A stretch of DNA of 64,000 bases from Pseudomonas sp. S30 (GCF_016518545.1 NZ_JACVTO010000010.1:1-64000); one strand, 5' to 3'; shown: positions 17,575 through 26,885, counted from the stretch's first letter. Notes: generated from the letters alone by a model not told the origin. Made by a program: numbers and translations.

Positions 17575-19239
17575 ATGAGTGACATGTTGATCGACATTCA
17601 AATGCAGGTGATGTGGAATCGCCTGGTCTCGGTGGTCGAAGAGCAGGCGCTGACGCTGATCCGTACCGCGTTCTCCACCAGCGTGCGCGAGGCCGGCGAC
17701 TTGTCGGCCGGCGTGTTCGACCGCGCCGGCAACATGCTCGCCCAGGCGGTCACCGGCACGCCGGGGCACGTCAACACCATGGCCGAGGCCGTGGTGCATT
17801 TCATCAAGGACATTGGTGAGGACAACATCTTCGAAGGCGATGTGTATGTGACCAATGACCCGTGGAAGGGCACTGGCCACCTGCACGACATCACCATCGT
17901 TTCGCCCTCGTTCTACAAGGGCAAGCTGATCGGGTACTTCGCCAGCACGGCTCACGTGGTGGACATCGGCGGTCGCGGCTTCGGGCCTGATGCGCGTGAA
18001 GTGTACGAGGAGGGCCTGTTCATCCCGATCATGAAGCTGTTCGAGCGCGGCAAGGTCAACCGCGACCTGATCAACATCCTGCGCAACAACGTGCGCGAGA
18101 ACGATCGGGTGGTCGGCGACTTCTACGCGTTGTCGGCCTGCAATGAAACGGGTCACCGTCGCCTGCTGGACATGCTCGAGGAGTTCGCCCTGGACGATCT
18201 GGAGCATATCGGCGGCTTCATCCTGGAACACAGCCGGCGCGCTACTCTGGAGTGCTTCAAGTCGCTGCCGCACGGCACCTACAGCAACAGCATGACCCTG
18301 GATGGCTACGATGTACCCGTGACGCTGGCGGTGACGCTGACGGTCGGCCCTGACGGGATCAAGAGCGACTTCACCGGCACTTCGGGCATGAGCCAGTTCG
18401 GTATCAACGTGCCTCTGGGATACGCCAAGGCCTATGCCTGCTATGGCCTGAAGTGCATCGTCGCGCCGCAGATTCCCAACAACACGGCTTCGCTGGCGCC
18501 CTTCGAGGTGACGGCGCCTGAAGTTTGCATCCTCAATGCCAAGCACCCGGCGCCCGTGTCGGTGCGCCATGTCCTGGGCCACTTCGTACCGGACCTGGTG
18601 CTCGGCGCGCTGCACAAGTGCCTGCCGGGCGAGGTGCCGGCCGAAGGGGCCAGCGCCTTGTGGAACCTGCACCTGAGCGTGCGGCCGTTGCCGAGTAACG
18701 CCGAGGGTCGCCACGCCGAAATGCTGATGTTCAACAGCGGCGGCATGGGCGCTCGCTCGGCGGCCGATGGTCTGAGCGCCACCGCGTTCCCCAGTGGCGT
18801 TCATACCATGCCGGTGGAGGCCACCGAGCACGCAGGACCGGTAGTGGTCTGGCGCAAGGAGCTGCGTGAGGGCTCTGGCGGTGCTGGCCGGCTGCGCGGC
18901 GGCCTGGGCCAGGAGATCGAGGTGTCGGCGGCCGAGGGCTACAGCTTCCGCTTCAGCGCCATGTTCGACCGCATCCAGTATCCGGCTCGCGGCCTGGAAG
19001 GCGGACGCTCAGGCGCCGAAGGCTTCGTCGGCCTGGACGACGCCAGCCTGTTGCGCGGCAAGGGCCAGCAGTGGGTCCCGGCCGAGCGCCGCCTGATCCT
19101 GCGCCTGCCCGGTGGCGGCGGCTACGGCGACCCGCGTCAGCGCGACCGCCAGTTGGTGGAACGCGATCTGCGCTACGGCTACATCAGCGCCGAACAGGCG
19201 CGTGACGACTACGGTTTCGACGCCGCCAAGGAGGGCTGA
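17575..19239 (+). CDS. HyuB-type hydantoinase/oxoprolinase subunit B
   Basis: 554 residues. Typical B-subunit wording is present: the start MWNRLVSVVEEQALTL, the metal-site region GTPGHVNTM, VYVTNDPWKGTGHLHD, and a glycine-rich C-terminus (LRGGLGQEIEV, LPGGGGYGDPRQRD). The gene follows HyuA by 23 bases. The two subunits normally form a heteromeric ATP-dependent enzyme; the B chain carries the metal-dependent part of the active site. The aminotransferase starts 3 bases after its stop, so the three are one transcription unit. Confidence 0.9.
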   Translation: MSDMLIDIQMQVMWNRLVSVVEEQALTLIRTAFSTSVREAGDLSAGVFDRAGNMLAQAVTGTPGHVNTMAEAVVHFIKDIGEDNIFEGDVYVTNDPWKGTGHLHDITIVSPSFYKGKLIGYFASTAHVVDIGGRGFGPDAREVYEEGLFIPIMKLFERGKVNRDLINILRNNVRENDRVVGDFYALSACNETGHRRLLDMLEEFALDDLEHIGGFILEHSRRATLECFKSLPHGTYSNSMTLDGYDVPVTLAVTLTVGPDGIKSDFTGTSGMSQFGINVPLGYAKAYACYGLKCIVAPQIPNNTASLAPFEVTAPEVCILNAKHPAPVSVRHVLGHFVPDLVLGALHKCLPGEVPAEGASALWNLHLSVRPLPSNAEGRHAEMLMFNSGGMGARSAADGLSATAFPSGVHTMPVEATEHAGPVVVWRKELREGSGGAGRLRGGLGQEIEVSAAEGYSFRFSAMFDRIQYPARGLEGGRSGAEGFVGLDDASLLRGKGQQWVPAERRLILRLPGGGGYGDPRQRDRQLVERDLRYGYISAEQARDDYGFDAAKEG

Positions 19240-19242
19240 GCG

Positions 19243-20445
19243 ATGGACATTCAAAGCAGTCGGGTGCGTGCGGTGAAGAGTTCACCGAGCATGGCGGTGT
19301 CGGTACTGGCCAAGCAGATGCTGGCCGCAGGCGAACCGGTGATCAACCTGGCGCTCGGCGAGCCGGACTACAACGCGCCGGCGCATGTCATCCAGGCCGC
19401 ATATCAGGCGATGCTGGCCGGCAACAATCACTACACGGCGCCCAATGGGCTGGAACGTCTGCGCCAGGCGGTGGTGGACAAGTTCGCCCGGGAAAACGAC
19501 CTGATCTACGGCCTTGACGAGATCTGCGTGGGTAACGGCGCCAAGCAATTGCTGTTCAACGCCTTCCTGGCAACCCTGGAGCCGGGCGACGAAGTCATCA
19601 CGCCAGCGCCTTACTGGGTGTCGTACACCGACATGGCGATTCTCAACGGTGGTGTGCCGGTGGTCATCCCGTGCGGCGCAGAGCAGGGCTTCAAGGTCAC
19701 GGCCGAGCAATTGGACGCTGCGATCACGCCGCGTACCCGCTGGGTCATGCTCAATTCGCCGAACAACCCCAGCGGTGCGATCTTCACCCGTGAAGAGCTG
19801 GCGGCGCTGGGTGAGGTGCTGGAGCGCCATCCCCATGTGTGGGTGATCTCGGACGAGATCTATGAGCACATCGTGCTGGGCGACCAGCCCTTCGTGTCGT
19901 TCGTCACCGCGTGTCCGCAGCTGCGGGAACGTACGCTGCTGATCAACGGCGTGTCCAAGGCCTATGCCATGACTGGCTACCGCCTGGGCTACGCAGCAGG
20001 CCCGAAGGCGCTGATCGTGGCCATGAACAAGACCCAGTCGCAGACCACCACCTGCCCCTCGAGCATTTCGCAGCTGGCGGCGGCGGCGGCGCTGGAGGGG
20101 CCCCAGGATTTCGTGCGCGAAGCCAATCGCGAGTATCAGGCGCGCGGGGCGCTGGTGATGGAAGGACTGGCCAGTATCCCGGGCCTCAAGTTGCAGATGC
20201 CGCAGGGGGCGTTCTATGCCTTTCCCGAGGTCGGCGCTTTCATGGGCAAGCGCACCCCGGACGGACAGCTGATCGCCAACGACACCGACCTGTCGGCCTA
20301 CCTGCTGCGGGTTGGCAAGGTGGCCACGGTGCCGGGGTCGGCATTCGGCGTGGAGCCCTATGTACGACTGTCCTTCGCCACCTCTCGTGAGCAACTGCAG
20401 CAGGCACTGGAACAACTGAGCGAAGCCTTCGCGGCGCTGAGCTGA
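19243..20445 (+). CDS. Class I/II PLP-dependent aminotransferase (aspartate-aminotransferase type)
   Basis: 400 residues, the normal length for this fold type I group. The PLP lysine is Lys239 in VSKAYAMTGYRLGY; the NSPNNPSG and SDEIYEH cofactor motifs and a C-terminal arginine context (VRLSFATS) are in place. The enzyme would move an amino group from an amino acid to a 2-oxo acid in the cytoplasm. Only 3 bases separate it from the HyuB gene, so it probably acts on the amino compound released by HyuAB. It is not the class III omega-aminotransferase type used in known caprolactam pathways. Confidence 0.9.
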   Translation: MDIQSSRVRAVKSSPSMAVSVLAKQMLAAGEPVINLALGEPDYNAPAHVIQAAYQAMLAGNNHYTAPNGLERLRQAVVDKFARENDLIYGLDEICVGNGAKQLLFNAFLATLEPGDEVITPAPYWVSYTDMAILNGGVPVVIPCGAEQGFKVTAEQLDAAITPRTRWVMLNSPNNPSGAIFTREELAALGEVLERHPHVWVISDEIYEHIVLGDQPFVSFVTACPQLRERTLLINGVSKAYAMTGYRLGYAAGPKALIVAMNKTQSQTTTCPSSISQLAAAAALEGPQDFVREANREYQARGALVMEGLASIPGLKLQMPQGAFYAFPEVGAFMGKRTPDGQLIANDTDLSAYLLRVGKVATVPGSAFGVEPYVRLSFATSREQLQQALEQLSEAFAALS

Positions 20446-20472
20446 GCAACCGAATTCGAATCGAGGGACATC

Positions 20473-21285
20473 ATGAGCAAGCCATTCAAACGTCTGTTGA
20501 TCACCGGTGCTGCCGGCCGTCTGGGCAGCGTGCTGCGCCGTCACCTGGCGCAGTTCGCCGATGAACTGCGCCTGACCGACATCGCCGACCTGGGCACGGC
20601 CGCACCCCACGAGGAGCTGGTTCGCTGCGACTTGGGCAATTTCGAGGACGTGCTGCCGTTGACCGAAGGTGTCGATGCCATCGTACACGCCGGTGGCGTG
20701 CCGCTCGAGGACACGTTCGCCAAGATCCTCAACGGCAACATCGTCGGCACCTACAACATCTACGAGGCGGCGCGGCGCAACGGCGTGAAGCGGGTGGTGT
20801 ACACCAGTTCCAACCATGCCATCGGCTTTCATGACCGCACCGAGACCCTCGATGCCACCGCTGCGCACCGGCCAGACAGCCTGTACGGGGTGAGCAAGTG
20901 TTTCGCCGAAGACCTGGGTCGCTACTACTGGGACAAGTTCGCCATCGAGTCGGTGAACCTGCGCATCGGCTCGTCGTTCCCCGAGCCGCTGGACCGCCGC
21001 ATGCTCGCCACCTGGCTGTCGTTCGATGACTTCGCGCAACTCACCGAGCGTGCGCTGCTGGCGCCCCGCGTCGGACACATGATCGTCTACGGCATGTCGG
21101 CCAACCGCGAGAGCCTGTGGGACAACCGCCTGGCCTCCTCGATTGGCTATGTGCCCAAGGACAGCGCCGACCACTACCGCGACAAGATCCTGGCCGAGCA
21201 TGCGCCTCTGCGCCCGGACGAGCCGGCGGCACGTTACCACGGCGGCAACTTCGCCGGGGCCGGGCATTTCGAAGACCCCAAGTAG
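20473..21285 (+). CDS. NAD-dependent sugar-acid dehydrogenase/epimerase, uronate-dehydrogenase-like
   Basis: 270 residues with an extended-SDR nucleotide loop (ITGAAGRLGSVLRR) and Tyr138-x3-Lys142 (LYGVSKCFAED). Segments such as SSNHAIGF, NLRIGSSFPEP and WDNRLAS match the arrangement I know from Pseudomonas uronate dehydrogenase, which oxidises galacturonate or glucuronate to the lactone. Identity to that enzyme is clearly partial, so the substrate may be another polyol acid. It follows the aminotransferase by 27 bases in the same operon, where a uronate step would be unexpected. Confidence 0.8.
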   Translation: MSKPFKRLLITGAAGRLGSVLRRHLAQFADELRLTDIADLGTAAPHEELVRCDLGNFEDVLPLTEGVDAIVHAGGVPLEDTFAKILNGNIVGTYNIYEAARRNGVKRVVYTSSNHAIGFHDRTETLDATAAHRPDSLYGVSKCFAEDLGRYYWDKFAIESVNLRIGSSFPEPLDRRMLATWLSFDDFAQLTERALLAPRVGHMIVYGMSANRESLWDNRLASSIGYVPKDSADHYRDKILAEHAPLRPDEPAARYHGGNFAGAGHFEDPK

Positions 21286-21428
21286 CCGATCTGATGGTCC
21301 GGCACGGCGGACAGGGCCACGGGCGTGCCCGAAAGTACTGTCCAGGCCGTTGCCATGCACCCGTAGACGTCCCTGGCGGGCGACCCCGCTGCTGCCGGGG
21401 GCCCCGTTTTCTCAAGAGAGCTCATTCC

Positions 21429-22625
21429 ATGGCTAGCACCGCTAAACAACAGAACTACGATGTGGTGATCGTCGGCGGCGCGGTGAACGGCAGCGCCACC
21501 GGCTACTTCCTGGCGAACAATCCCGATTTCCAGGGCTCGGTGCTGGTCATCGAGCGCGACTGGACGTACAACAAGTCGGCCACCGCGCTGTCGAGCAGCT
21601 CGATTCGCCAGCAGTTCTCCAACCCGATCAACATCGAGATTTCCAAATTCGGTGCCGAGTTCGTACGCCAGTTCCCGGAGGTGATGCAGGTCGACGGTGA
21701 TCGTCCGGATCTTGCATTCCACGAAAATGGCTACCTGTTTCTCGGCGACGACAAGGGTTTCGAGGTGTTACGCCGTCTTCACGATACCCAGGTGTCCCAC
21801 GGCGCCGACGTGCACCTGCTGGACCCCGAGCAGCTCCAGCGCAAGTTTCCCTGGGTGAACATCGACACCCTGGCAGGCGCCAGCTACGGCCAGACAGGCG
21901 AGGGCTGGTTCGACAGCCTCGGCATGCTCAATGGTTTTCGGCGCAAGGCGCGCGCGATGGGCGTGGAGTACATCGAAAACGAGGTGGTCGACATCCTGCG
22001 CGAGGGTGACCGCATCATCGCCGTGCAACTGGCCAGCGGCGAGCGCATAGGCTGTGGCGTGCTGGTCAACTGTGCCGGCACTCGCGGTACCCAGGTCGCG
22101 CGCATGGCGGGCCTGGACATCCCGGTAGAGCCGCGGCGCCGCTCGTTGTTCGTGTTCGATTGCCGCACGCCGCTGCAGGGCACGGTACCCCTGACCATCG
22201 ATCCGACCGGTGTGTTCTTCCGTCCGGAAGGCCAGTTCTACCTGGGCGGCACCTATCCGAAGGTCGACCCGCAGGTGGACTTCGACGACTTCGACGTGAT
22301 GCACGAGGAATTCGACGAAGAGGTCTGGCCGATCCTCGCCGAGCGCGTGCCGGCGTTCGAAGGCATCAAGGTCGTCAACTTCTGGGCCGGGCACTACGAC
22401 TTCTGCGTGCTCGATCACAACGCCATTGTCGGGCCGCACAACCAGGTCCGAAATTTCCTGTTCTGCAACGGCTTCAGCGGTCACGGCTTGCAGCAGGCGC
22501 CGGCGATCGGCCGCGGGCTGTCCGAGCTCATCACCTACGGCGGCTACCGCTCGCTGGACCTGGGGGCGCTGTCCTATCAGCGCGTCATCGACAACAAGCC
22601 GTTCCTGGAAGATTCGGTCATCTGA
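21429..22625 (+). CDS. FAD-dependent oxidoreductase of the D-amino-acid oxidase / sarcosine oxidase fold
   Basis: 398 residues from the ATG at 21429 (MASTAKQQNY). The dinucleotide motif VVIVGGAVNGSATGYF and ERDW acidic strand end bind FAD; CGVLVNCAGTRG and FCNGFSGHGLQQAPAIG near the end are typical of DAO-fold oxidases. It likely oxidises a secondary or primary amine, or an amino or hydroxy acid. A 143-base gap precedes it, with GC-rich inverted sequence near 21384-21406, a weak terminator candidate. It reads on with the ThDP enzyme 25 bases downstream. Substrate not determinable. Confidence 0.85.
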   Translation: MASTAKQQNYDVVIVGGAVNGSATGYFLANNPDFQGSVLVIERDWTYNKSATALSSSSIRQQFSNPINIEISKFGAEFVRQFPEVMQVDGDRPDLAFHENGYLFLGDDKGFEVLRRLHDTQVSHGADVHLLDPEQLQRKFPWVNIDTLAGASYGQTGEGWFDSLGMLNGFRRKARAMGVEYIENEVVDILREGDRIIAVQLASGERIGCGVLVNCAGTRGTQVARMAGLDIPVEPRRRSLFVFDCRTPLQGTVPLTIDPTGVFFRPEGQFYLGGTYPKVDPQVDFDDFDVMHEEFDEEVWPILAERVPAFEGIKVVNFWAGHYDFCVLDHNAIVGPHNQVRNFLFCNGFSGHGLQQAPAIGRGLSELITYGGYRSLDLGALSYQRVIDNKPFLEDSVI

Positions 22626-22650
22626 TCACGCAGCCTGTGGGAGAACAACA

Positions 22651-24336
22651 ATGAGCAACTGCGAAAACTACCGCAGCGGTGGCCAGGTCCTGGTCGACGC
22701 ACTGCGCATCAACGGTGTCGAGCGTGCCTTCTGCGTGCCGGGTGAAAGCTACCTGGCGGTGCTCGATGCCCTGCACGACGTGCAGGACCAGATCGACCTG
22801 GTGGTGTGTCGCCAGGAGGGTGGCGCGGCCTACATGGCCGAGGCCTACGGCAAGCTCACCGGCAAGCCGGGCATCTGCATGGTGACCCGCGGTCCTGGCG
22901 CCACCAATGCGTCGGTAGGGGTTCATACCGCCTACCAGGACTCCACGCCGATGATCCTGTTCATCGGCCAGGTCGCCCGTGACCAGATCGAGCGCGAGGC
23001 TTTCCAGGAAGTCGACTACCGCCGCATGTTCGGTCAGATGGCCAAATGGGTGGTGCAGATCGACGATGCCGCGCGCATTCCAGAGCTGGTCAACCAGGCT
23101 TTTCAACGCGCCATCAATGGTCGGCCCGGGCCGGTGGTGGTGGCGCTGCCCGAGGACATGCTGACCGATCGGGTGCAGGTGCAGGATGCGCGACCTGCTC
23201 AGCGCGTCGAGGCTGCACCGGCGCCCCAGGCGCTGGAGGCCCTGCAGCAGTTGCTGGCCAAGGCCGAGCGTCCACTGCTGATCGCCGGAGGCGGCGGCTG
23301 GACAGCCGAGGCGGTGGCCGACCTGAAGACCTTCGTGCATACCCAGAACATACCGCTGGCAGCATCGTTCCGCTGCCAGGACCTGTTCGATAACACCGAT
23401 TCGCACTATGCCGGCGACCTGGGTCTGGCCGCAGGTCCCGTGCTGGTGGAGGCCGTCAGGCAGGCCGACCTGCTGATCGTGGTCGGCGCGCGGCTGGGCG
23501 AGATGACCACGGGCGGCTATGCCCTGGTGGACATTCCCGTGCCGAAACAGGCGCTGGTGCACGTACACGCCAGTGCCGAGGAAATCGGGCGGGTTTACCA
23601 GCCGACGGTGGGCATCAATGCCGGCCCCGGCAGTTTCCTGCGCGAGGTCAACCGACTCCCGGCGGTGCGCCCCCAGGCGTTCGACGACTGGACCCGCAGC
23701 CTCAACAGCGGCTATCTGGGCAACTTCGACACGCCACGCTCGCCAGGCGAGGTGCAGATGAGCGAGGTGATCGCCTGGCTGAACGCGCACCTGCCAGCCG
23801 ACAGCATCCTGACCTGCGGCGCCGGCAACTACACCGGTTGGGTGCACCGGGGCTACCAGCACCGCCGGTTCCGCACCTTGCTGGGACCGACGAACGGCTC
23901 GATGGGCTACGGGGTGCCGGCGGCTGTGGCAGCCAAGCTGACCTATCCGGAGCGCACCGTTGTGGCATTCGCCGGTGACGGCTGCTTCCTGATGAACGGC
24001 CAGGAGCTGGCGACGGCAGCGCACTATGACGCGCGCCTGATCACCCTGGTGATCAACAACGGCATGTACGGGACCATTCGCATGCACCAGGAGCGCAATT
24101 ACCCCGGTCGCGTTTCTGGCACCGAGTTGCACAATCCGGATTTCGCTGCCTTGGCCCGTGCCTACGGGCTGCATGGGGAGACCGTCACCCGCACCGAGGA
24201 TTTCGTGGCGTCCTTCGAGCGCTGCCAGGCCAGTGGCAAGCCGGCGCTGATCGAGATCCAGGTCGATCCCGAAGCGCTGACCCCGCGCATGACCCTCAGC
24301 CAGATCCGCGACAAGGCCTTGCAGGCCCAGCGCTGA
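22651..24336 (+). CDS. Thiamine-diphosphate-dependent enzyme, acetolactate-synthase-like large chain
   Basis: 561 residues from the ATG at 22651, with GGGAGAA upstream. Three-domain ThDP architecture: catalytic Glu56 in CRQEGGAAYMAEAYG, a central domain, and a cofactor motif starting GDG (442-444) and ending INN. It decarboxylates or ligates 2-oxo acids in the cytoplasm. No separate regulatory subunit gene is nearby, unlike biosynthetic acetolactate synthase, which supports a catabolic lyase or decarboxylase role. A 2-oxo acid from the aminotransferase or oxidase would be a logical substrate and the next gene could oxidise the aldehyde formed (inference). A terminator follows its stop. Confidence 0.87.
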   Translation: MSNCENYRSGGQVLVDALRINGVERAFCVPGESYLAVLDALHDVQDQIDLVVCRQEGGAAYMAEAYGKLTGKPGICMVTRGPGATNASVGVHTAYQDSTPMILFIGQVARDQIEREAFQEVDYRRMFGQMAKWVVQIDDAARIPELVNQAFQRAINGRPGPVVVALPEDMLTDRVQVQDARPAQRVEAAPAPQALEALQQLLAKAERPLLIAGGGGWTAEAVADLKTFVHTQNIPLAASFRCQDLFDNTDSHYAGDLGLAAGPVLVEAVRQADLLIVVGARLGEMTTGGYALVDIPVPKQALVHVHASAEEIGRVYQPTVGINAGPGSFLREVNRLPAVRPQAFDDWTRSLNSGYLGNFDTPRSPGEVQMSEVIAWLNAHLPADSILTCGAGNYTGWVHRGYQHRRFRTLLGPTNGSMGYGVPAAVAAKLTYPERTVVAFAGDGCFLMNGQELATAAHYDARLITLVINNGMYGTIRMHQERNYPGRVSGTELHNPDFAALARAYGLHGETVTRTEDFVASFERCQASGKPALIEIQVDPEALTPRMTLSQIRDKALQAQR

Positions 24337-24347
24337 TTTCACCTCGG

Positions 24348-24375
24348 GTGGGGCGCAGCATGGCCCCACTTTTTC
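24348..24375 (+). terminator. Intrinsic terminator between ThDP enzyme and aldehyde dehydrogenase
   Basis: Stem GTGGGGC (24348-24354) / GCCCCAC (24363-24369) followed by a T run. It lies only 25 bases before the aldehyde dehydrogenase start, so it probably reduces rather than blocks read-through, or that gene has its own promoter. Confidence 0.75.
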
Positions 24376-24399
24376 ATCTCATCGAGCGAGCCAATCGAC

Positions 24400-25848
24400 A
24401 TGAACCTTGCCGATCACGACCTGCTGCGTGAAAACTGCTACATCGACGGAACCTGGCAAAGCGCCGAAGACGGTCAACGCATTGCCGTCATCAACCCCGC
24501 TACCGGCCACGTGCTGGGGCACGTGCCGAGGATGGGCGCTGCCCACACCCGGCGCGCCATCGCCGCGGCCCAGAACGCCCTGCCAGCCTGGCGCGCGCTC
24601 ACCGCCAAGGCGCGTGCCGAAAAGCTGCAAGCCTGGTTTCGGGAAATCATGACCCATCAGCAGGACCTGGCGCGGATCATGACGGCCGAGCAAGGCAAGC
24701 CGCTGGCCGAGTCTGCTGGTGAAATCGCCTTCGCCGCCGCTTATGTGGAGTTCTATGCCGAGGAGGGCAAGCGGATCTATGGCGATGTGATTCCCTCGCC
24801 TGCGGCCGATCGTCGGCTGATGGTCACCAAGGAGCCGATTGGTGTCTGTGCGGCAATCACGCCGTGGAATTTCCCGGCGGCGATGATCACCCGCAAGGCC
24901 GCGCCGGCCCTGGCGGCCGGTTGCACGCTGGTGCTCAAGCCCGCCTCGCAGACGCCGTTCAGCGCCCTGGCGCTGTGCGTGCTGGCCGAGCGCGCGGGTA
25001 TCCCGGCCGGTGTGCTGAATGTGGTCACTGGCGATTCGGCAGCCATCGGCGCCGAGCTCACCGCCAGCCCGGTGGTGCGCAAGCTGTCATTCACCGGTTC
25101 CACGCCCATCGGCATCCAGTTGCTGCAGCAGTGCGCGGCGACGGTGAAGAAGGTGACCCTGGAGCTGGGGGGCAATGCGCCGTTCATCGTGTTCGACGAT
25201 GCAGACCTGGAGAAGGCCGTGGAAGGGGCCCTGATCGCCAAGTTTCGCAACAGCGGGCAGACCTGTGTCTGCGCCAACCGCTTCTACGTGCAGGGCGGCC
25301 TCTACGAACGCTTCGTGGCGCGTTTCGCCGAGCGCGTGGGCGAGCTGGTCATAGGGCCGGGCGATGAGCCCACTACCCAGGTCGGCCCGCTGATCGACGG
25401 GCGGGCAGTGCAAGGCGTCCAGCAATTGGTGGACGACGCCGTACAGGCCGGCGCGCGAGTGGTCAGCGGCGGGTGTCGGCATGCGCTGGGCGAGGCTTTC
25501 TTCGAGCCGACGCTGCTGGCGGACGTGAGCGCCGAGATGCGTGTGGCGCGAGAGGAAATCTTCGGGCCGGTGGCGCCGATTTTCCGCTTCGAGACCGAAC
25601 AGGACGTGGTCACCCAGGCCAATGCCACCGAGTTCGGCCTGGCAGCGTATGTCTATACCCAGGATGTCGGACGGGTGTGGCGGGTGAGCGAGGCCCTGGA
25701 ATACGGCATGGTCGGCGTGAACGTTGGGGTGGTGGCCACCGAGGTGGCGCCTTTTGGCGGTGTCAAGTCCTCGGGCCTGGGGCGCGAGGGGGCGCGCTAC
25801 GGCATCGAGGATTACCTGGAGATCAAGTACGTCTGCCTGGGCCTCTGA
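24400..25848 (+). CDS. NAD(P)-dependent aldehyde dehydrogenase, succinate-semialdehyde-dehydrogenase-like
   Basis: 482 residues. Catalytic Cys289 (SGQTCVCANRF) and general base Glu255 (VTLELGGNAPF) are both present, as are WNFPAAMITRK and FTGSTPIG in the cofactor site. The length and motifs match the succinate-semialdehyde dehydrogenase (GabD) branch, which oxidises short aldehydic acids to the dicarboxylate. It follows the ThDP enzyme, which could supply an aldehyde, and the region also has a GABA-type permease; a semialdehyde intermediate is a reasonable inference. The gene is convergent with the GntR regulator. Confidence 0.9.
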   Translation: MNLADHDLLRENCYIDGTWQSAEDGQRIAVINPATGHVLGHVPRMGAAHTRRAIAAAQNALPAWRALTAKARAEKLQAWFREIMTHQQDLARIMTAEQGKPLAESAGEIAFAAAYVEFYAEEGKRIYGDVIPSPAADRRLMVTKEPIGVCAAITPWNFPAAMITRKAAPALAAGCTLVLKPASQTPFSALALCVLAERAGIPAGVLNVVTGDSAAIGAELTASPVVRKLSFTGSTPIGIQLLQQCAATVKKVTLELGGNAPFIVFDDADLEKAVEGALIAKFRNSGQTCVCANRFYVQGGLYERFVARFAERVGELVIGPGDEPTTQVGPLIDGRAVQGVQQLVDDAVQAGARVVSGGCRHALGEAFFEPTLLADVSAEMRVAREEIFGPVAPIFRFETEQDVVTQANATEFGLAAYVYTQDVGRVWRVSEALEYGMVGVNVGVVATEVAPFGGVKSSGLGREGARYGIEDYLEIKYVCLGL

Positions 25849-25854
25849 AGCCAG

Positions 25855-25910
25855 CGATCGCCGCCCCTTGGGGGCAACTCTACGGGGCATTCTGCGCTGG
25901 ACGGCGATCG
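25855..25910. terminator. Convergent terminator-like inverted repeat
   Basis: A perfect 9-bp inverted repeat CGATCGCCG (25855-25863) / CGGCGATCG (25902-25910) encloses a smaller hairpin GCCCC-TTG-GGGGC (25863-25875). It fills the 64-base gap between two convergent genes. T runs are lacking, so efficiency is uncertain. Confidence 0.45.
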
Positions 25911-25912
25911 GC

Positions 25913-26638
25913 TCAGGGCTTGCTGTCGAGCAGGCGCTGGTAACGCGACAGGCTTTCTTCCAGATGCTTGCGCAAGGCCGTACGCGCACCGCTCACATCG
26001 CCCATGCTGATCGCCGAAAGGATGGCGCCGTGTTCACGACCGATCTTCTTGATGTGCGCCTGGCGGTTCTTGCCGGTCACCTGGCCGTGCTTGAGGTTGA
26101 GGTCGAGGATGATGTCCGGGCCCAACGCCTCGAGCAACTGGGTGAAGTGGGGGTTCTGGGTGGCGCGGGCGATGGCCAGGTGAAACTCGAAATCAGCCTT
26201 GGCCTCTTCCTCCTGGCTGGCGCCGTCGAGGGTATTGAAGCGATCGAACGCTTCGGTGATGGCGGCCATGCTCGCCGGGCTGCGACGCTCGGCCGCGCGT
26301 GCCACCGACTCGGTTTCGATGCCCAGGCGTAGCTCGAGGATCTGCGCGGCGGCGCGCACGTCATCGACGATGCTGTCGATGGCGAAGCCGATGCGCTTGA
26401 CGTCCTGCTCGACCACGAACACGCCGACACCCTGGCGCGCAATCAGTCGCCCGCCCAGGCGCAGCGAGGCGACGGCTTCGCGCACTACCGGCCGACTGAC
26501 GTTGAACTCCTTGCACAGCGCCTGCTCGGACGGCAGCTTGTCGCCGGGACCATAGGTGCCGTTATCGATCCGGCTCGACAGCTCCTGGATCACGGTTTCG
26601 GCGAGGTTGGCGCGGCGCGTACCTAACGACGCATTCAT
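25913..26638 (-). CDS. GntR-family regulator, FCD (FadR-type) subgroup
   Basis: 241 residues from the ATG at 26638 (MNASLGTRRANLAE) with AGGAGC upstream. The winged helix has the standard GDKLPSEQALCKEFNVSR and VVREAVASLR segments; the FCD effector domain follows (ELRLGIETESVARAAERR, DFEFHLAIA, EHGAILSAI), including metal-site His residues. Such regulators usually repress a neighbouring catabolic or transport operon and release DNA on binding a carboxylic acid. It is divergent from the ABC importer, and a TNGTNNNACNA-type site lies at 26778-26788 between them. It may also affect the convergent aldehyde dehydrogenase. Confidence 0.92.
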   Translation of the reverse strand: MNASLGTRRANLAETVIQELSSRIDNGTYGPGDKLPSEQALCKEFNVSRPVVREAVASLRLGGRLIARQGVGVFVVEQDVKRIGFAIDSIVDDVRAAAQILELRLGIETESVARAAERRSPASMAAITEAFDRFNTLDGASQEEEAKADFEFHLAIARATQNPHFTQLLEALGPDIILDLNLKHGQVTGKNRQAHIKKIGREHGAILSAISMGDVSGARTALRKHLEESLSRYQRLLDSKP

Positions 26639-26777
26639 AAGCAAGGTGCTCCTGGAACGGGTGGGCTCATCACGGGGTATCTCCGGCAAGTGGCGCCTGG
26701 CGCGCTCGTTTTCATGGCGGGAACCATAGCGCACCTGCGGGGAAGGTGGGGCTAGGTTATCAAACAACTGACACGGC

Positions 26778-26788
26778 TTGTATGACGA
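26778..26788. promoter_or_regulatory. Candidate FCD-GntR operator
   Basis: TTGTATGACGA fits TNGTNNNACNA, the half-palindromic pattern commonly bound by FadR/FCD regulators. It lies 140 bases upstream of the GntR start in the divergent region. Confidence 0.45.
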
Positions 26789-26854
26789 GTGGTCTCGGGT
26801 CGCGCGCCTCATTCGTCTGGCTGATGGTTTTGCGACACCGCTATCATACACCCA

Positions 26855-26885
26855 TTGACAGTTGCCTGCTGACTGTTATCTTACA
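26855..26885 (+). promoter_or_regulatory. Promoter of the ABC importer operon with a TetR-operator-like half
   Basis: TTGACA (26855-26860), 16-base spacer, TATCTT (26877-26882). TGTTATCTTACA (26874-26885) is the reverse complement of TGTAAGATAACA, one base off the TGTAAGACAACA found before the two catabolic operons. The second half-site is not recognisable here. The rest of the 323-base divergent region (26639-26961) holds only the GntR side and the importer leader. Confidence 0.55.

Noticed and set aside
15488..22484. Very long open frames on the minus strand opposite the HyuA, HyuB, aminotransferase and FAD oxidase genes
   Set aside because: They mirror high-GC coding sequence on the plus strand, show no domain motifs and are rich in His, Arg, Ala and Gly as expected of antisense frames.
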